Origin: DASTCZ01 sp963704455
Lineage (GTDB): Bacteria > Acidobacteriota > Terriglobia > Acidiferrales > UBA7541
DNA: 64,000 bases
NCBI GenBank assembly: GCA_963704455.1
Contig: OY969905.1
Span: 310,001-374,000, forward strand
Direction of reading: 5' to 3'
The position numbers and the translations under genes were made by a program. The notes beneath the pieces were generated by a model. It was not told the origin of the DNA. It was given only the letters and a program-made list of their open reading frames with translations, and searched no databases. How positions within the stretch are numbered: the stretch's first letter is position 1; each line of letters begins with the position of its first letter. This document shows positions 16,686 to 25,736 of the stretch, piece after piece.

Positions 16686-16976
16686 ATGGCTGCAGGGAAC
16701 ATTGTCGAGTCCGAATTAAGTTTGGGGCGGCCGGAAAGAAATTGGAAACGAAATATGGCAGCGCGCGCACACAGCTTCAGCGAAGCACGGGAAGTAATGA
16801 GTCTGCGCCAAGCCTCAATGTATTTGGGAGTTTCAGCTGACACGATGTATCGGTACGTAAGTGAGGGAGTTGTACCGGCATTCAAGCTTGGGAATCGTTG
16901 GAAATTGCGTAAGTCTGTGCTGGACCGTTGGATGGAACGAAAGATGAGCCAGATCCGGCCGAAGAGGCGCCGGTAG
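16686..16976 (+). CDS. Small excisionase/MerR-type helix-turn-helix protein
   Basis: A protein of up to 96 residues with one winged helix-turn-helix of the excisionase/MerR class: VMSLRQASMYLGVSADTMYR, then VVPAFKLGNRWKLRKSVLDR. A very basic tail MERKMSQIRPKRRR follows. The ATG at 16755, giving 73 residues, is a second possible start and still keeps the whole domain. The gene ends 37 bases before pilM in the same direction, so it may be transcribed with the pilus genes and could regulate them; that link is inferred from position only. No phage or integrase gene is nearby that would make it a true excisionase. Confidence 0.7.
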   Translation: MAAGNIVESELSLGRPERNWKRNMAARAHSFSEAREVMSLRQASMYLGVSADTMYRYVSEGVVPAFKLGNRWKLRKSVLDRWMERKMSQIRPKRRR

Positions 16977-17013
16977 TGAAGTTGGCGGCGGAAGCAGGAA
17001 AGGGGCTCGCGTA

Positions 17014-18066
17014 ATGTTTGGCGGCAACAAACAAAAGCAACTCGTCGGGCTCGACATCGGATCGAGTTCCATCAAGGCCGTAGAGCTGAAGGCTTCGCGC
17101 CAGGGTTACGAACTGGTGAGTTACGGGCTGGAAGCGCTGGCGCAGGACACCGTGGTTGATGGCGCGATCATGGACGCGCCGCAAGTGGCCGCGACCATCT
17201 CCAACATTTTCGAGAAACAATCCATCAAAACAAAAAACGTGGCGACGGCGGTGTCCGGTCATTCCGTGATTACCAAGCGGGTGCCGCTGCCGCTGATGAG
17301 CGAAGAGGAATTGTACGACAGGATCCAATCGGAGGCCGCGCAGCACATCCCCTTCGACATCGCCGACGTAAACCTTAGCTACCAGCACTTGGATTCGCTC
17401 GATTCGCAGATGGACGTGCTGCTGGTGGCAGTGAAGAAAGACAAAATTCTGAACCACACAAACGTGCTGGCGCAAGCGGGAAAGACGCCCGTTGTGGTGG
17501 ATATTGACGCGTTCGCGCTGCAGAACTGCTTCGAGATGAATTATGACCCGGAACCGGCACAGACCGTGGCGCTGCTGAACGTGGGCGCAAGCGTGATGAG
17601 CATCAACATCGTCCGCGGCGGGATCCCGTTGTTTACACGCGACGTTTCCGTTGGCGGCAATCAATATACGGACGCGCTGCAAAAGGAACTCGACTTGAGC
17701 TACGAAGACGCGGAGCGGCTCAAGACCGGCGAAGCGATTGCCGGAGTGAGCGACGAACACCGCGCAACGATTTTGCGGTCGGTCTCGGACATTTTGATCC
17801 TGGAAATCCAGAAGACGTTTGATTTCTTCCGCGCGACGGCGAGCGGCGAATCCATCCAGCGCATTTATGTGGCGGGTGGCACGGCGCGGGTGCCCGGCTT
17901 GATTGATCTGTTGCGTGAAGAGTTTGCCGTGCCGGTGGAAGAGCTCTATCCGTTCCGGAAGATTGTTATCAATCCGGCCAAACACAATGAAGAACAGATC
18001 CGCGAGATTGCGCCACGCCTGGCAATCGCGGTGGGGCTGGCTTTGAGGAGTTTTGATCAGCCATGA
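17014..18066 (+). CDS. pilM: Type IV pilus assembly ATPase-fold protein PilM
   Basis: A 350-residue actin-fold protein that forms the cytoplasmic ring of the pilus alignment complex and binds the PilN N-terminus. It has the ATP-site opening VGLDIGSSSIKAVELK, the mid-domain AGKTPVVVDIDAFALQNCFE, the phosphate-2 region LLNVGASVMSINIVRGG, and the adenosine loop YVAGGTARVPGLIDLL. The length is typical. The gene starts the operon pilM-pilN-pilO-pilP-pilQ and overlaps pilN by 4 bases, which suggests coupled translation. Confidence 0.95.
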   Translation: MFGGNKQKQLVGLDIGSSSIKAVELKASRQGYELVSYGLEALAQDTVVDGAIMDAPQVAATISNIFEKQSIKTKNVATAVSGHSVITKRVPLPLMSEEELYDRIQSEAAQHIPFDIADVNLSYQHLDSLDSQMDVLLVAVKKDKILNHTNVLAQAGKTPVVVDIDAFALQNCFEMNYDPEPAQTVALLNVGASVMSINIVRGGIPLFTRDVSVGGNQYTDALQKELDLSYEDAERLKTGEAIAGVSDEHRATILRSVSDILILEIQKTFDFFRATASGESIQRIYVAGGTARVPGLIDLLREEFAVPVEELYPFRKIVINPAKHNEEQIREIAPRLAIAVGLALRSFDQP

Positions 18067-18683
18067 TCCGCATAAACCTGCTTGGCCAAGCTCGTCCGAA
18101 AGCGCAGCGGCGCGCGGTTCCGTTGGAATCGACGCTGCAATTGCTATTCCTGGTCCTGGCATTGGCGCTGGGAGTGGGCTTCCTGGGGATTGACTACTGG
18201 CAGCTCAGCAAGAAGATCAGCGACGTTCAGAAGGACATCGACCAGAAAAAGCAACAGAAGGCGCAGCTCGAGCAGATCAAGCAACAAGTGGACGCCTTCG
18301 AAAAGCAGAAGAGCCTGCTGCAACAACGGATTAACGTGATTGAAGAGCTGCAGCGCAACCGCTCGGGCGGCCAAGAACTTCTCGACGCGGTGGCCAACAC
18401 TGTGAGCCGGACCGATACGCTCTGGTTGACGGCGCTTACACGCAAGGGCAACTCGCTCCAGATCGTCGGCACGGCGGGCTCGATCAACGCGGTGGCTGAA
18501 TACATTACGCAGCTTAAGCGCTCCGGTTATTTCGCTTCGGTGGAAATCAAGGAAGCAAAGCAAGCCGAAAATCCGGACGTGCAACTTTTCGATTTCATTT
18601 TGAACGCAGAGTTCGCGCCTCCGGGCAACAAGCCCGCCGCGGCGCCGGCGCCGCAGCCAACCGCTCCGGCGAGGAAGGGATAA
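18063..18683 (+). CDS. pilN: Type IV pilus inner-membrane protein PilN
   Basis: A 206-residue bitopic protein. The short cytoplasmic start MIRINLLGQARPKAQRR is the canonical PilM-binding INLL motif. A membrane segment follows at about residues 24-42 (LQLLFLVLALALGVGFLGI), then a coiled coil at about 45-105 rich in Lys, Gln and Glu, and a periplasmic ferredoxin-like domain (DTLWLTALTRKGNSLQIVGT). The Pro/Ala-rich C-terminus is an added tail. It works with PilO and PilP in the alignment complex. Confidence 0.92.
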   Translation: MIRINLLGQARPKAQRRAVPLESTLQLLFLVLALALGVGFLGIDYWQLSKKISDVQKDIDQKKQQKAQLEQIKQQVDAFEKQKSLLQQRINVIEELQRNRSGGQELLDAVANTVSRTDTLWLTALTRKGNSLQIVGTAGSINAVAEYITQLKRSGYFASVEIKEAKQAENPDVQLFDFILNAEFAPPGNKPAAAPAPQPTAPARKG

Positions 18684-18688
18684 GGACG

Positions 18689-19318
18689 ATGGCGATCTCC
18701 TTCCGTGAAATGCCATGGTATTTGCAGGCGCTGGTGTACGCCACGATGGCGGCGGTGATTATCGGCCTAGGTGAATGGGTGCCGTTCTCGCCGGTGCAGA
18801 CCGAGCGCAACCAGCTTGCGACAATGAACACAGAGCGGCAAACGCTTTCCGAGGAAGTAAGTTCGCTCGAAGTGTACCGCCGGCGTTATTCGGATTTTAA
18901 GGCGGAAACCGAGGCGATGCAGAAGCAGCTCGAAACATTGCAGGTGATCGTTCCCGAAGAAAAGAGCCTGGACGAATTCATCCGCATGGTGCAGGGCGCG
19001 GCACAGGCGTCTGGCGTGGAAATCCGCCACATAACGGCCGGGAATGTGACGCCAAAGGAATATCACTACGAGATGCCGTTTGAATTGGAATTGGACGGGC
19101 CCTATTTTTCAATGCTGGACTTTTTCGGGCGGCTCAGCCGGCTCTCGCGAATCATTAATGTGGGCGACCTCACTTTGGGCGGGCTGAAAGCGGGCGATAA
19201 GACCAAGGTCCCGACGAGGCCCGGAACGAGCGTAAACGGCAAGCTAACACTGGTGACCTTTTTCACTAAACCCGGTGAACAGGCGCCTCCGGCCGGTCGT
19301 GCCCCGGGCGCAAAGTAA
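18689..19318 (+). CDS. pilO: Type IV pilus inner-membrane protein PilO
   Basis: A 209-residue bitopic protein with an N-terminal membrane segment at about residues 10-30 (LQALVYATMAAVIIGLGEWV). A coiled coil follows at about 35-85, then a periplasmic domain with PEEKSLDEFIRMVQGAAQAS and ELDGPYFSMLDFFGRLSRL, the conserved PilO core. It is five bases after pilN. It forms heterodimers with PilN that carry PilP towards the secretin. Confidence 0.92.
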   Translation: MAISFREMPWYLQALVYATMAAVIIGLGEWVPFSPVQTERNQLATMNTERQTLSEEVSSLEVYRRRYSDFKAETEAMQKQLETLQVIVPEEKSLDEFIRMVQGAAQASGVEIRHITAGNVTPKEYHYEMPFELELDGPYFSMLDFFGRLSRLSRIINVGDLTLGGLKAGDKTKVPTRPGTSVNGKLTLVTFFTKPGEQAPPAGRAPGAK

Positions 19319-19334
19319 TAAAACGGAATTGAAA

Positions 19335-20198
19335 ATGACCCAGACGATGCGACACACAAAGTCAAACCTGGCGATGGGACTAGCGCTGCTGCTACTGACG
19401 ACTGGCGGAACTCTGCGCGGTCAAGTGAACCCCGCGACGGTGAAGAACCAGGCGCAGAATGGGGTCAATCAGGCGCAGCAGACGAAACCACCTGCGCAGA
19501 CGCCGCCAAAGAATCAAACTCAGAGCCCGGCCAAGGCTCCGCAACCAAGCACAACAAAGCAGGCGACGCCGCCTGCGAAGACTTCGGCAACGCAGGGGAC
19601 AAAGCCTCCGGCGGCGAATGCGACGAAGCCACCTGCAACGAAACCTCCGGCAACGGCAGGTCAGCAACCCCAGAAGCCGCCAGCGACGAAAAATGCCGCG
19701 ACGCAGAATCAAAAGAACGGACCAGTGAAGACGACCGCTCCGCCCAAGACAGCGCCAAAGACGGGCCAAGCGAATCAGCAAGCGCCTCCGAAAATCGTCG
19801 CGAAGACTCCGGCGAAGAAACCCTCTGCAACAGTGACGGCCGAGACCAAGCCCGTGCCGCCTCCAGTGCGACGCGATCCATTCGTGACGCTGGTTGGCAA
19901 GCATCAGGGCGGGGATACCCAGCCGGTCAAGTTGCCACCGGGGAAAGCCGGGCTACAAGTGAACACACTTGTGATTCAGGGAATTCTGAGCAGCCCGAAT
20001 GGAATGATTGCGGTCGTTGCCAACCCGCAGCGAAGTGTTTATTTCCTCCACGCGGGCGATGAACTTTTCGATGGCCGTGTGGACAGAATCGAAATTGATG
20101 GAGTGATATTCCACGAAGTTGGGAAAGATGCGTTCGGCAAACCGCTCGAGCGCCAGGTGACTAGGAAATTGAACCCTAGCTTAGGAGAACAGCCATGA
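19335..20198 (+). CDS. pilP: PilP-like pilus protein with long low-complexity linker
   Basis: A 287-residue exported protein. The signal-like start (LAMGLALLLLTTGGTLRG) leads into about 165 residues made almost only of Pro, Ala, Lys, Thr, Gln and Asn. The C-terminal domain of about 85 residues is PilP-like: RRDPFVTLVG, LVIQGILSSPNGMIAVVANP, VYFLHAGDELFDGRVDRIE. PilP links PilNO to the N0 domain of PilQ. The linker is much longer than in classical PilP (about 175 residues in total) and might reach across a wide periplasm. There is no obvious lipobox cysteine. The start is at ATG 19335; an ATG four codons further is possible. It overlaps pilQ by 4 bases. Confidence 0.8.
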   Translation: MTQTMRHTKSNLAMGLALLLLTTGGTLRGQVNPATVKNQAQNGVNQAQQTKPPAQTPPKNQTQSPAKAPQPSTTKQATPPAKTSATQGTKPPAANATKPPATKPPATAGQQPQKPPATKNAATQNQKNGPVKTTAPPKTAPKTGQANQQAPPKIVAKTPAKKPSATVTAETKPVPPPVRRDPFVTLVGKHQGGDTQPVKLPPGKAGLQVNTLVIQGILSSPNGMIAVVANPQRSVYFLHAGDELFDGRVDRIEIDGVIFHEVGKDAFGKPLERQVTRKLNPSLGEQP

Positions 20199-22606
20199 AG
20201 AGCAAATGGCCGGCCATCGGGCTTGCCAGCATCCTGGTGGCGGGAGTAGCACTACTCGCCGGCGGGGCTGCTGCAGGACCCGGCCCGACATCCCCCGCGG
20301 TGCATGTGACCGCGCGGGTCACAACGGATGGAGTGCGGATCGTAGCGCAGGCGACGGCGCCCTTCACATACACAACGGCACGGCCCAACGACCGTCTGCT
20401 GGTCGTGACGTTGCCCGGCGTGGTTGCGGCGGAAGACTCACATACACAAATGGTGGCCGCTGGGCATGTGTCGAGCTACAGGCTTGTCTCCTACACGGAA
20501 GGATCTTCCACCGGTTTGCGTTTGGAAGTTTTGCTTGATGGGCCGGTGCAGCCTCACTTCGATCACTCGAATCCAGAGCAACTTGACCTTGTATTCGATT
20601 ACACACCGCCAGCAAATAAGCCGGCAGCGCAGCCGCTGGCAGCGCATTCCGCTATTGTCGTGACCTCCGCGCCCGCGCCCATTTCGCACGTTGCGGTGAC
20701 GGAACAAGGGCAGGCCCCGAGAGTTCGCATCGAAGGACAAGGCGATTTTCACTATCACGCGTCGCGCCTGACGAATCCCGACCGGCTCGTTCTGGATTTC
20801 GCGGATACCACGGTCGCCACCTCGAATGCTATTGCGGGGACAGCGGAACCGATCAAGCTTGTCCGTGTCGGACAATTCCAGCCTGGCATTGCCCGAGTGG
20901 TTGTGGAACTGAATTGCTGGACTCCCTATCAGGTGATTACCTCGTCCAACGCTATTGTGGTTGTATTTGGCGATCAGACCGGAATTAAAGAAACTCAGCC
21001 AGTACCTCAACAGCGGACATTGCTTACGACGAATCGCGGCATCCAGGCGCCGAAGCCTAAGACTGTTCAGCAAATACAGTCCATTGCGCCGCCGCAGATT
21101 GCGTTGCCAAACTGGCTCACGGAAACGTCATTTGCGCTTGCGTCGTTTGTGCAGCCGGCGCCGCCTCCAGCACAGGAACAGCAAAATCAGCCGCCCGCGC
21201 AGCTACCGGTGCAGCAGCAGTTACAACAGCCGGTCTCCCAGCCGATGGCCGCGTCACAACCTTCGCAGCCAAGTTCGGTGCCACAGGGGCCTGCCGCAAC
21301 TGCAACTCCTAAATACACCGGCGAACCAATTCGAGTGAACTTTAAGGACGTGGACTTGCAGGACTTTTTCCGCCTGATTCATGAAGTCAGCGGATTGAAT
21401 GTCGTGCTGGATCCTTCGGTGAAGGGCAGCCTGACGTTGGTGATGGACGATGTGCCGTGGGATCAAGTGCTTGACATCGTTTTACAGAACAACGCCCTCG
21501 ATAAACAATTGGATGGCAACGTTCTCCGCATCGCAACAAAGGCGACCATTAAGGCTGAAGCAGAGCAGCGCACCGCGCTCTTGCAGGCGCAGCAGGATTC
21601 TGTTGAGCCGGTAACGGTCACGCGGCAATTGAGCTACGCTCGCGCCACACAGCAACAGGGCGGCGGGGCGGGCCAACAGCAAAAGGGCAAGGCCCTCGAT
21701 GAATTGCTCCGGCCATTCCTTTCGCACCGCGGCAACATTTACGGCGATTCGCGGACCAATACACTGATCATCCGTGAGATTCCGGCAAACATTCCCAGGC
21801 TTGACGATATGATTCACCAGCTTGATAAAAAATCTCGGCAGGTGGAGATTGAAGCACGTGTAGTTTTGGCGTCGCGCAATTTCGCCCGGGATATTGGCAC
21901 ACAACTTGCGGCTGGAGGCCAGTCTTCCAATGGCCGCAATATTGCCGGCGGAACCGGAGGAGTGGGGACGAGCCCAATAGACCACACCACTTCACCATAC
22001 CTGCCGCCGATTGTTGTCGGAACCTCCGGCTCCATGCCGCTGATCACAAACTTTCCGGCGGTGGCTCCGACATCGGGATTTTCGTTCACCCACATATCAC
22101 CCAATTTGACATTGGACTACGTCATCACGGCCGCCGAATCAAGGGGCGTTGCCAAGCTTCTTTCTGCCCCTAAAGTCGTGACGCAGAGCAACGTGGAGGG
22201 AGTTGTCCAGCAAGGGCAACAGATCCCGATTCAGACCACGATTAACAACACGGTCTCGACACAATACGTCGCCGCAGTGCTCATGCTTAAGGTGACGCCG
22301 CAGATTACCGCGGACGGGACGATCTTCATGACCGTGCACGTGGAAAACACTTCCATCGATACCTCGATTTCCGTCCTCGGCCAACCCGGACTCGATACTC
22401 AGTCGGTGGATAACCAGGTGGTCGCTCACGACGGCGAAACGATCCAATTGGGCGGCGTTACGATCAACTCGCAAAGCAATTCCTCCAATCAGATGCCTCT
22501 CATCGGCAGCATTCCACTGATTGGAAATCTCTTCAAGGAGCGCGCCGTCACCGTGAAGGCGCAAACACTACTAATTTTCCTGACTCCGAGGATTTCGCCG
22601 GAGTAG
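20195..22606 (+). CDS. pilQ: Type IV pilus secretin PilQ
   Basis: An 803-residue outer-membrane secretin forming the pore for the type IV pilus. Order of domains: signal peptide; two AMIN-type beta domains (about residues 30-130 and 155-245) thought to bind peptidoglycan; a Gln/Pro-rich linker (about 285-375); an N0/STN domain (NFKDVDLQDFFRLIHEVSGL, about 380-450); a secretin N1 domain around DELLRPFLSHRGNIYGDSRT; and the secretin core, with SAPKVVTQSNVEGVVQQGQQ, the LMLKVTPQITADGTIFM strand and IGSIPLIGNLFKER near the end. It is the last gene of the pil operon, followed by a strong hairpin. Confidence 0.93.
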   Translation: MKSKWPAIGLASILVAGVALLAGGAAAGPGPTSPAVHVTARVTTDGVRIVAQATAPFTYTTARPNDRLLVVTLPGVVAAEDSHTQMVAAGHVSSYRLVSYTEGSSTGLRLEVLLDGPVQPHFDHSNPEQLDLVFDYTPPANKPAAQPLAAHSAIVVTSAPAPISHVAVTEQGQAPRVRIEGQGDFHYHASRLTNPDRLVLDFADTTVATSNAIAGTAEPIKLVRVGQFQPGIARVVVELNCWTPYQVITSSNAIVVVFGDQTGIKETQPVPQQRTLLTTNRGIQAPKPKTVQQIQSIAPPQIALPNWLTETSFALASFVQPAPPPAQEQQNQPPAQLPVQQQLQQPVSQPMAASQPSQPSSVPQGPAATATPKYTGEPIRVNFKDVDLQDFFRLIHEVSGLNVVLDPSVKGSLTLVMDDVPWDQVLDIVLQNNALDKQLDGNVLRIATKATIKAEAEQRTALLQAQQDSVEPVTVTRQLSYARATQQQGGGAGQQQKGKALDELLRPFLSHRGNIYGDSRTNTLIIREIPANIPRLDDMIHQLDKKSRQVEIEARVVLASRNFARDIGTQLAAGGQSSNGRNIAGGTGGVGTSPIDHTTSPYLPPIVVGTSGSMPLITNFPAVAPTSGFSFTHISPNLTLDYVITAAESRGVAKLLSAPKVVTQSNVEGVVQQGQQIPIQTTINNTVSTQYVAAVLMLKVTPQITADGTIFMTVHVENTSIDTSISVLGQPGLDTQSVDNQVVAHDGETIQLGGVTINSQSNSSNQMPLIGSIPLIGNLFKERAVTVKAQTLLIFLTPRISPE

Positions 22607-22639
22607 CCAAACCGCGAAAAGTAGCGCAGAATCTCGAAA

Positions 22640-22663
22640 GGGAGGAGACGGAAGTCTCCTCCC
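22640..22663 (+). terminator. Perfect hairpin between pilQ and pepP
   Basis: GGGAGGAGAC, loop GGAA, GTCTCCTCCC: a perfect 10-bp stem 33 bases after the pilQ stop, followed by TTCCATTTATG. The following run is only weakly T-rich, so termination may be partial. The stem ends 8 bases before the pepP ATG, and its GGAGG is the only ribosome-binding-site-like sequence near that start. Folding would therefore hide the pepP ribosome binding site in any read-through transcript. Confidence 0.65.
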
Positions 22664-22671
22664 TTCCATTT

Positions 22672-23769
22672 ATGCCCACTGAATTTCACAGCCGGATGCG
22701 TCGCCTCCGCGAACGTATTGAGCATTCCGGCGCCAGTTCCTCGGTTGTCATGCATCTCCCCAATATCTATTACCTGACAGGTTTTACGGGATCGGCGGGC
22801 GTGCTGTACGTCGAGGCGGGCCGCGCGACACTTTTCACGGACGGCCGTTACACCGTCCAAGCACGAGAAGAGCTGAAGCATTCCATGATAAAGGCGGAAA
22901 TCAGCCGGGGTTCCGCGCTTGCAGCTTTGGGAGCTCACATTGCTGGTCGAAAGGGACGCGCTACGCTACGCGTTGCCTATGACCCCAGCCATTTCACGAT
23001 GGCAGCCCACCGAGATCTCCTTCGGGCGGCGGGCCCTCGGGTCAACTGGCAGGCCGAGCAAGGGTGGGTGGAGGCGCTTCGGGCAGTTAAATCTGTGACC
23101 GAGCTCACACAAATTCGGAAGGCAGCCCGCCTCATTTCAGATGTATTCGAACATATTGTGCGAAGGATCAGACCGGGGATCACAGAGCTTGAGCTTGCCG
23201 CAGAGGTAGATTTCCGAATGCGAATTCTAGGCGCGGAGGGGCCTTCCTTTGAGACCATTGTTGCGTCGGGGCCTCGGTCGGCATTGCCGCATGCCCGGCC
23301 AACCAGTAAGCGTTTGAGGATAAATGAGTTTGTTGTGCTCGACCTGGGTGCTATACTCGGTCACTACTGTTCAGACCTGACGCGGACGGTTTACCTCGGG
23401 AAGGCTTCAAAACGCGTCAAAACGTGGTACAAAGCGGTTCTGGAGGCCCAGGCAGCAGCCATTCAGGCGCTAGACGCTGGGGTCGTGGCGAGTGTTCCGG
23501 ATTTGGCCGCCAGACGGGTTTTGGACTCCTACGGATTGGGAAAGTTCTTTGTACATAGCACAGGGCACGGCTTGGGGATTGAAGTCCATGAGGATCCCAA
23601 GCTGGCAGACGGTCAGAAGAGGCTCTTGGAGGCCGGCATGGTCGTTACGGTCGAACCCGGAGTTTATGTCGAAGGAACAGGTGGGGTCCGAATCGAAGAT
23701 GACGTGGCTATTCATCCTGGGCGGACAGAAGTCCTGACGACCGCTTCCAGAGAGCTCCTGGAACTCTGA
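22672..23769 (+). CDS. pepP: Xaa-Pro aminopeptidase (M24B)
   Basis: A 365-residue cytoplasmic metallopeptidase removing N-terminal residues before proline. The creatinase N-terminal domain (about 1-130) contains YYLTGFTGSAGVLYVEAG and FTDGRYTVQA. The M24 pita-bread domain (about 135-360) shows all metal ligands: VVLDLGAILGHYCSDLTRT (two Asp), STGHGLGIEVHE (His), VVTVEPGVYVEG (Glu) and VRIEDDVAI (Glu). It is followed by accB after 5 bases. The pepP-accB-accC order is common in bacteria, sometimes with efp. Confidence 0.92.
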   Translation: MPTEFHSRMRRLRERIEHSGASSSVVMHLPNIYYLTGFTGSAGVLYVEAGRATLFTDGRYTVQAREELKHSMIKAEISRGSALAALGAHIAGRKGRATLRVAYDPSHFTMAAHRDLLRAAGPRVNWQAEQGWVEALRAVKSVTELTQIRKAARLISDVFEHIVRRIRPGITELELAAEVDFRMRILGAEGPSFETIVASGPRSALPHARPTSKRLRINEFVVLDLGAILGHYCSDLTRTVYLGKASKRVKTWYKAVLEAQAAAIQALDAGVVASVPDLAARRVLDSYGLGKFFVHSTGHGLGIEVHEDPKLADGQKRLLEAGMVVTVEPGVYVEGTGGVRIEDDVAIHPGRTEVLTTASRELLEL

Positions 23770-23774
23770 TATTC

Positions 23775-24305
23775 ATGGCGCCGAATAAAAAACCCCAACC
23801 CAACAATTCAGGCCTGCCGGGACTCGACATGGCCGAGGTCGAACGATTGCTTGCTTTTATGAACAAGCACGGCCTGCAAGAATTCGAGTTCGCGCGCGGG
23901 AACTTCCGCATCGCGCTGAAGCGGGCCGGTGCAGGCGGTCCGGTGTCCGGGGCATCGAGGAAGGGTGCGGGTCGCGCGGGTGATGCCGCCGATTCACCAA
24001 TCGCCGTGGAAACGGAATCAACCTCCGGTCCGGCGGCGTCCGCTGCAAAAGAAAACGAGCACCTGGTGAAGTCGCCGATTGTCGGAACGTTTTTTACGGC
24101 CCCGAGCCCGGACGCGAAGGCATTTGTAAAGCCGGGTGACCGCGTGAAAGCGGGGCAAGTAATTTGCATCGTCGAAGCGATGAAGCTGATGAATGAGATT
24201 GAGTCGGATGTGAGCGGCGTGGTAGTGCGGGCGTTGGTGGAAAACGCGCAGCCCGTGGAATACGGCCAGCCGCTGTTTGCGATTCGTCCGGAAGGTAAGA
24301 ATTAG
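23775..24305 (+). CDS. accB: Biotin carboxyl carrier protein of acetyl-CoA carboxylase
   Basis: A 176-residue carrier that holds biotin for acetyl-CoA carboxylase in fatty-acid synthesis. The N-terminal region (LDMAEVERLLAFMNKHGLQEFEFARG) is followed by a flexible Ala/Gly/Ser-rich linker (about 50-95). The biotinyl domain carries EAMKLMNEI with the biotinylated Lys137, preceded by SPIVGTFFTAPSPDAKAFV (thumb region). accC follows, so the two are surely co-expressed. Confidence 0.95.
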   Translation: MAPNKKPQPNNSGLPGLDMAEVERLLAFMNKHGLQEFEFARGNFRIALKRAGAGGPVSGASRKGAGRAGDAADSPIAVETESTSGPAASAAKENEHLVKSPIVGTFFTAPSPDAKAFVKPGDRVKAGQVICIVEAMKLMNEIESDVSGVVVRALVENAQPVEYGQPLFAIRPEGKN

Positions 24306-24377
24306 CCAGGCTGCGCGGGCGGGGCTGGATTGCCCTTGCCTCGCAGAGGTACAGGCACTGCACAAGTACCGCCAACC

Positions 24378-25736
24378 ATGTTCCGAAAAATCCTGATTGC
24401 CAACCGAGGCGAGATTGCCCTGCGCGTGATTTGCGCTTGCAAGGAACTGGGCATCCCGAACGTTGCGGTGTATTCCGAGGCGGACCGTAACTCGCTCCAC
24501 GTGCGGTTCGCGGACGAAGCCATCTGCATCGGTCCGCCGCGAAGCAGCGAGAGCTACTTGAATATCCCCAATGTGATCAGCGCCGCGGAAATCACAAATG
24601 TGGACGCCATCCACCCCGGATATGGGTTTCTCTCGGAGAATGCCAATTTTGCGGAAGTCTGTGAGGCTTCGCGCATTACTCTGATCGGTCCGCGCCCCGA
24701 ATTGATCCGCATGATGGGAGAGAAGGACCGCGCGCGACGCGAAGTTGCCGCCGCGGGACTTACCATCGTTCCCGGGAGCGACGGCGCAGTGGCTGACGCA
24801 GCCGAGGCGTTGAAGGCCGCGAAGCGCGTCGGATACCCGCTCATCATCAAGGCCGTGGCGGGCGGCGGCGGTCGCGGCATGCGCGTGGTGCGAAAGCAAG
24901 CGGAGCTGGCCACTGCGTTTGAAACTGCCCGCTCTGAGGCGCAGCAAGCCTTCGGGACGCCTGATGTTTATCTGGAGAAGTTTATTGAGCGGCCGCGACA
25001 CATTGAATTCCAGGTGCTCGGCGACAAGTACGGGAAAGTGATTCATCTAGGCGAGCGCGAGTGCAGCATTCAACGTCGTCATCAAAAACTAATCGAAGAA
25101 TCCCCTTCACCGATTATGGACGAGGCGACGCGCAATGAACTGGGCGGCAAAGTCGCCGCGGCACTGCAGAAGATCGGATATACAAACGCGGGCACGGTCG
25201 AATTCCTCCGTGATGAGGACGGCAGCTTTTATTTCATCGAAATGAATACGCGCATCCAGGTCGAACACGCCGTCACGGAAATGGCCACCAACGTGGATCT
25301 CATTAAAGCGCAGATCCGGCTGGCGGCCGGAGAACGCCTTGAAGAGGCGGTGGGCCGAATCGAATTCCGAGGACACTCGATAGAGTGCCGCATCAATGCG
25401 GAGGATCCGGAAACGTTCGCTCCTTCGCCGGGACGCATCACCACGTTTCACATTCCTTCCGGCACCGGCGTGCGCGTGGACACAGCGGCCTACACCGATT
25501 GCGTGATTCCTCCTTACTACGACTCGCTGATCGCGAAGCTGATTTCACGCGGGCGCGACCGCGCCGAAGCGATCGCCCGCATGCGCCGCGCGCTGGACAT
25601 GTTTATCGTCGAGGGCGTGAAGACCACGATTCCGCTCCACCGGAAAATCCTTGCGAATCCCGATTTTCAGGCCGGCCGGTTTGACACGCATTTTTTGGAA
25701 GGGTCGGGCCTCGCGTCAGCGGCGCACGGGAAATGA
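24378..25736 (+). CDS. accC: Biotin carboxylase subunit of acetyl-CoA carboxylase
   Basis: A 452-residue ATP-grasp enzyme that carboxylates biotin on AccB. It starts MFRKILIANRGEIALRVI, as AccC normally does, so the ATG at 24378 is chosen over the longer open frame from 24330. Visible motifs are HPGYGFLSENANFAEVC, the glycine-rich ATP loop KAVAGGGGRGMRVV, the ERECSIQRRHQK segment, FIEMNTRIQVEHAVTE with the metal-binding Glu and Asn and the catalytic Arg, and AEDPETFAPSPG. It overlaps thiE by 4 bases. Confidence 0.96.
   Translation: MFRKILIANRGEIALRVICACKELGIPNVAVYSEADRNSLHVRFADEAICIGPPRSSESYLNIPNVISAAEITNVDAIHPGYGFLSENANFAEVCEASRITLIGPRPELIRMMGEKDRARREVAAAGLTIVPGSDGAVADAAEALKAAKRVGYPLIIKAVAGGGGRGMRVVRKQAELATAFETARSEAQQAFGTPDVYLEKFIERPRHIEFQVLGDKYGKVIHLGERECSIQRRHQKLIEESPSPIMDEATRNELGGKVAAALQKIGYTNAGTVEFLRDEDGSFYFIEMNTRIQVEHAVTEMATNVDLIKAQIRLAAGERLEEAVGRIEFRGHSIECRINAEDPETFAPSPGRITTFHIPSGTGVRVDTAAYTDCVIPPYYDSLIAKLISRGRDRAEAIARMRRALDMFIVEGVKTTIPLHRKILANPDFQAGRFDTHFLEGSGLASAAHGK

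Noticed and set aside
16686..16976. Phage excisionase
   Set aside because: The domain fits the class, but no integrase or other phage gene is near and it sits directly before pilM, so a general small regulator is safer.
16882..18162. Long minus-strand frame opposite pilM
   Set aside because: It has no family signal, start site or composition of a gene; pilM is certain on the other strand.
24018..25046. Minus-strand 342-codon frame opposite accB/accC
   Set aside because: Shadow of two certain genes; no motif and no ribosome binding site.
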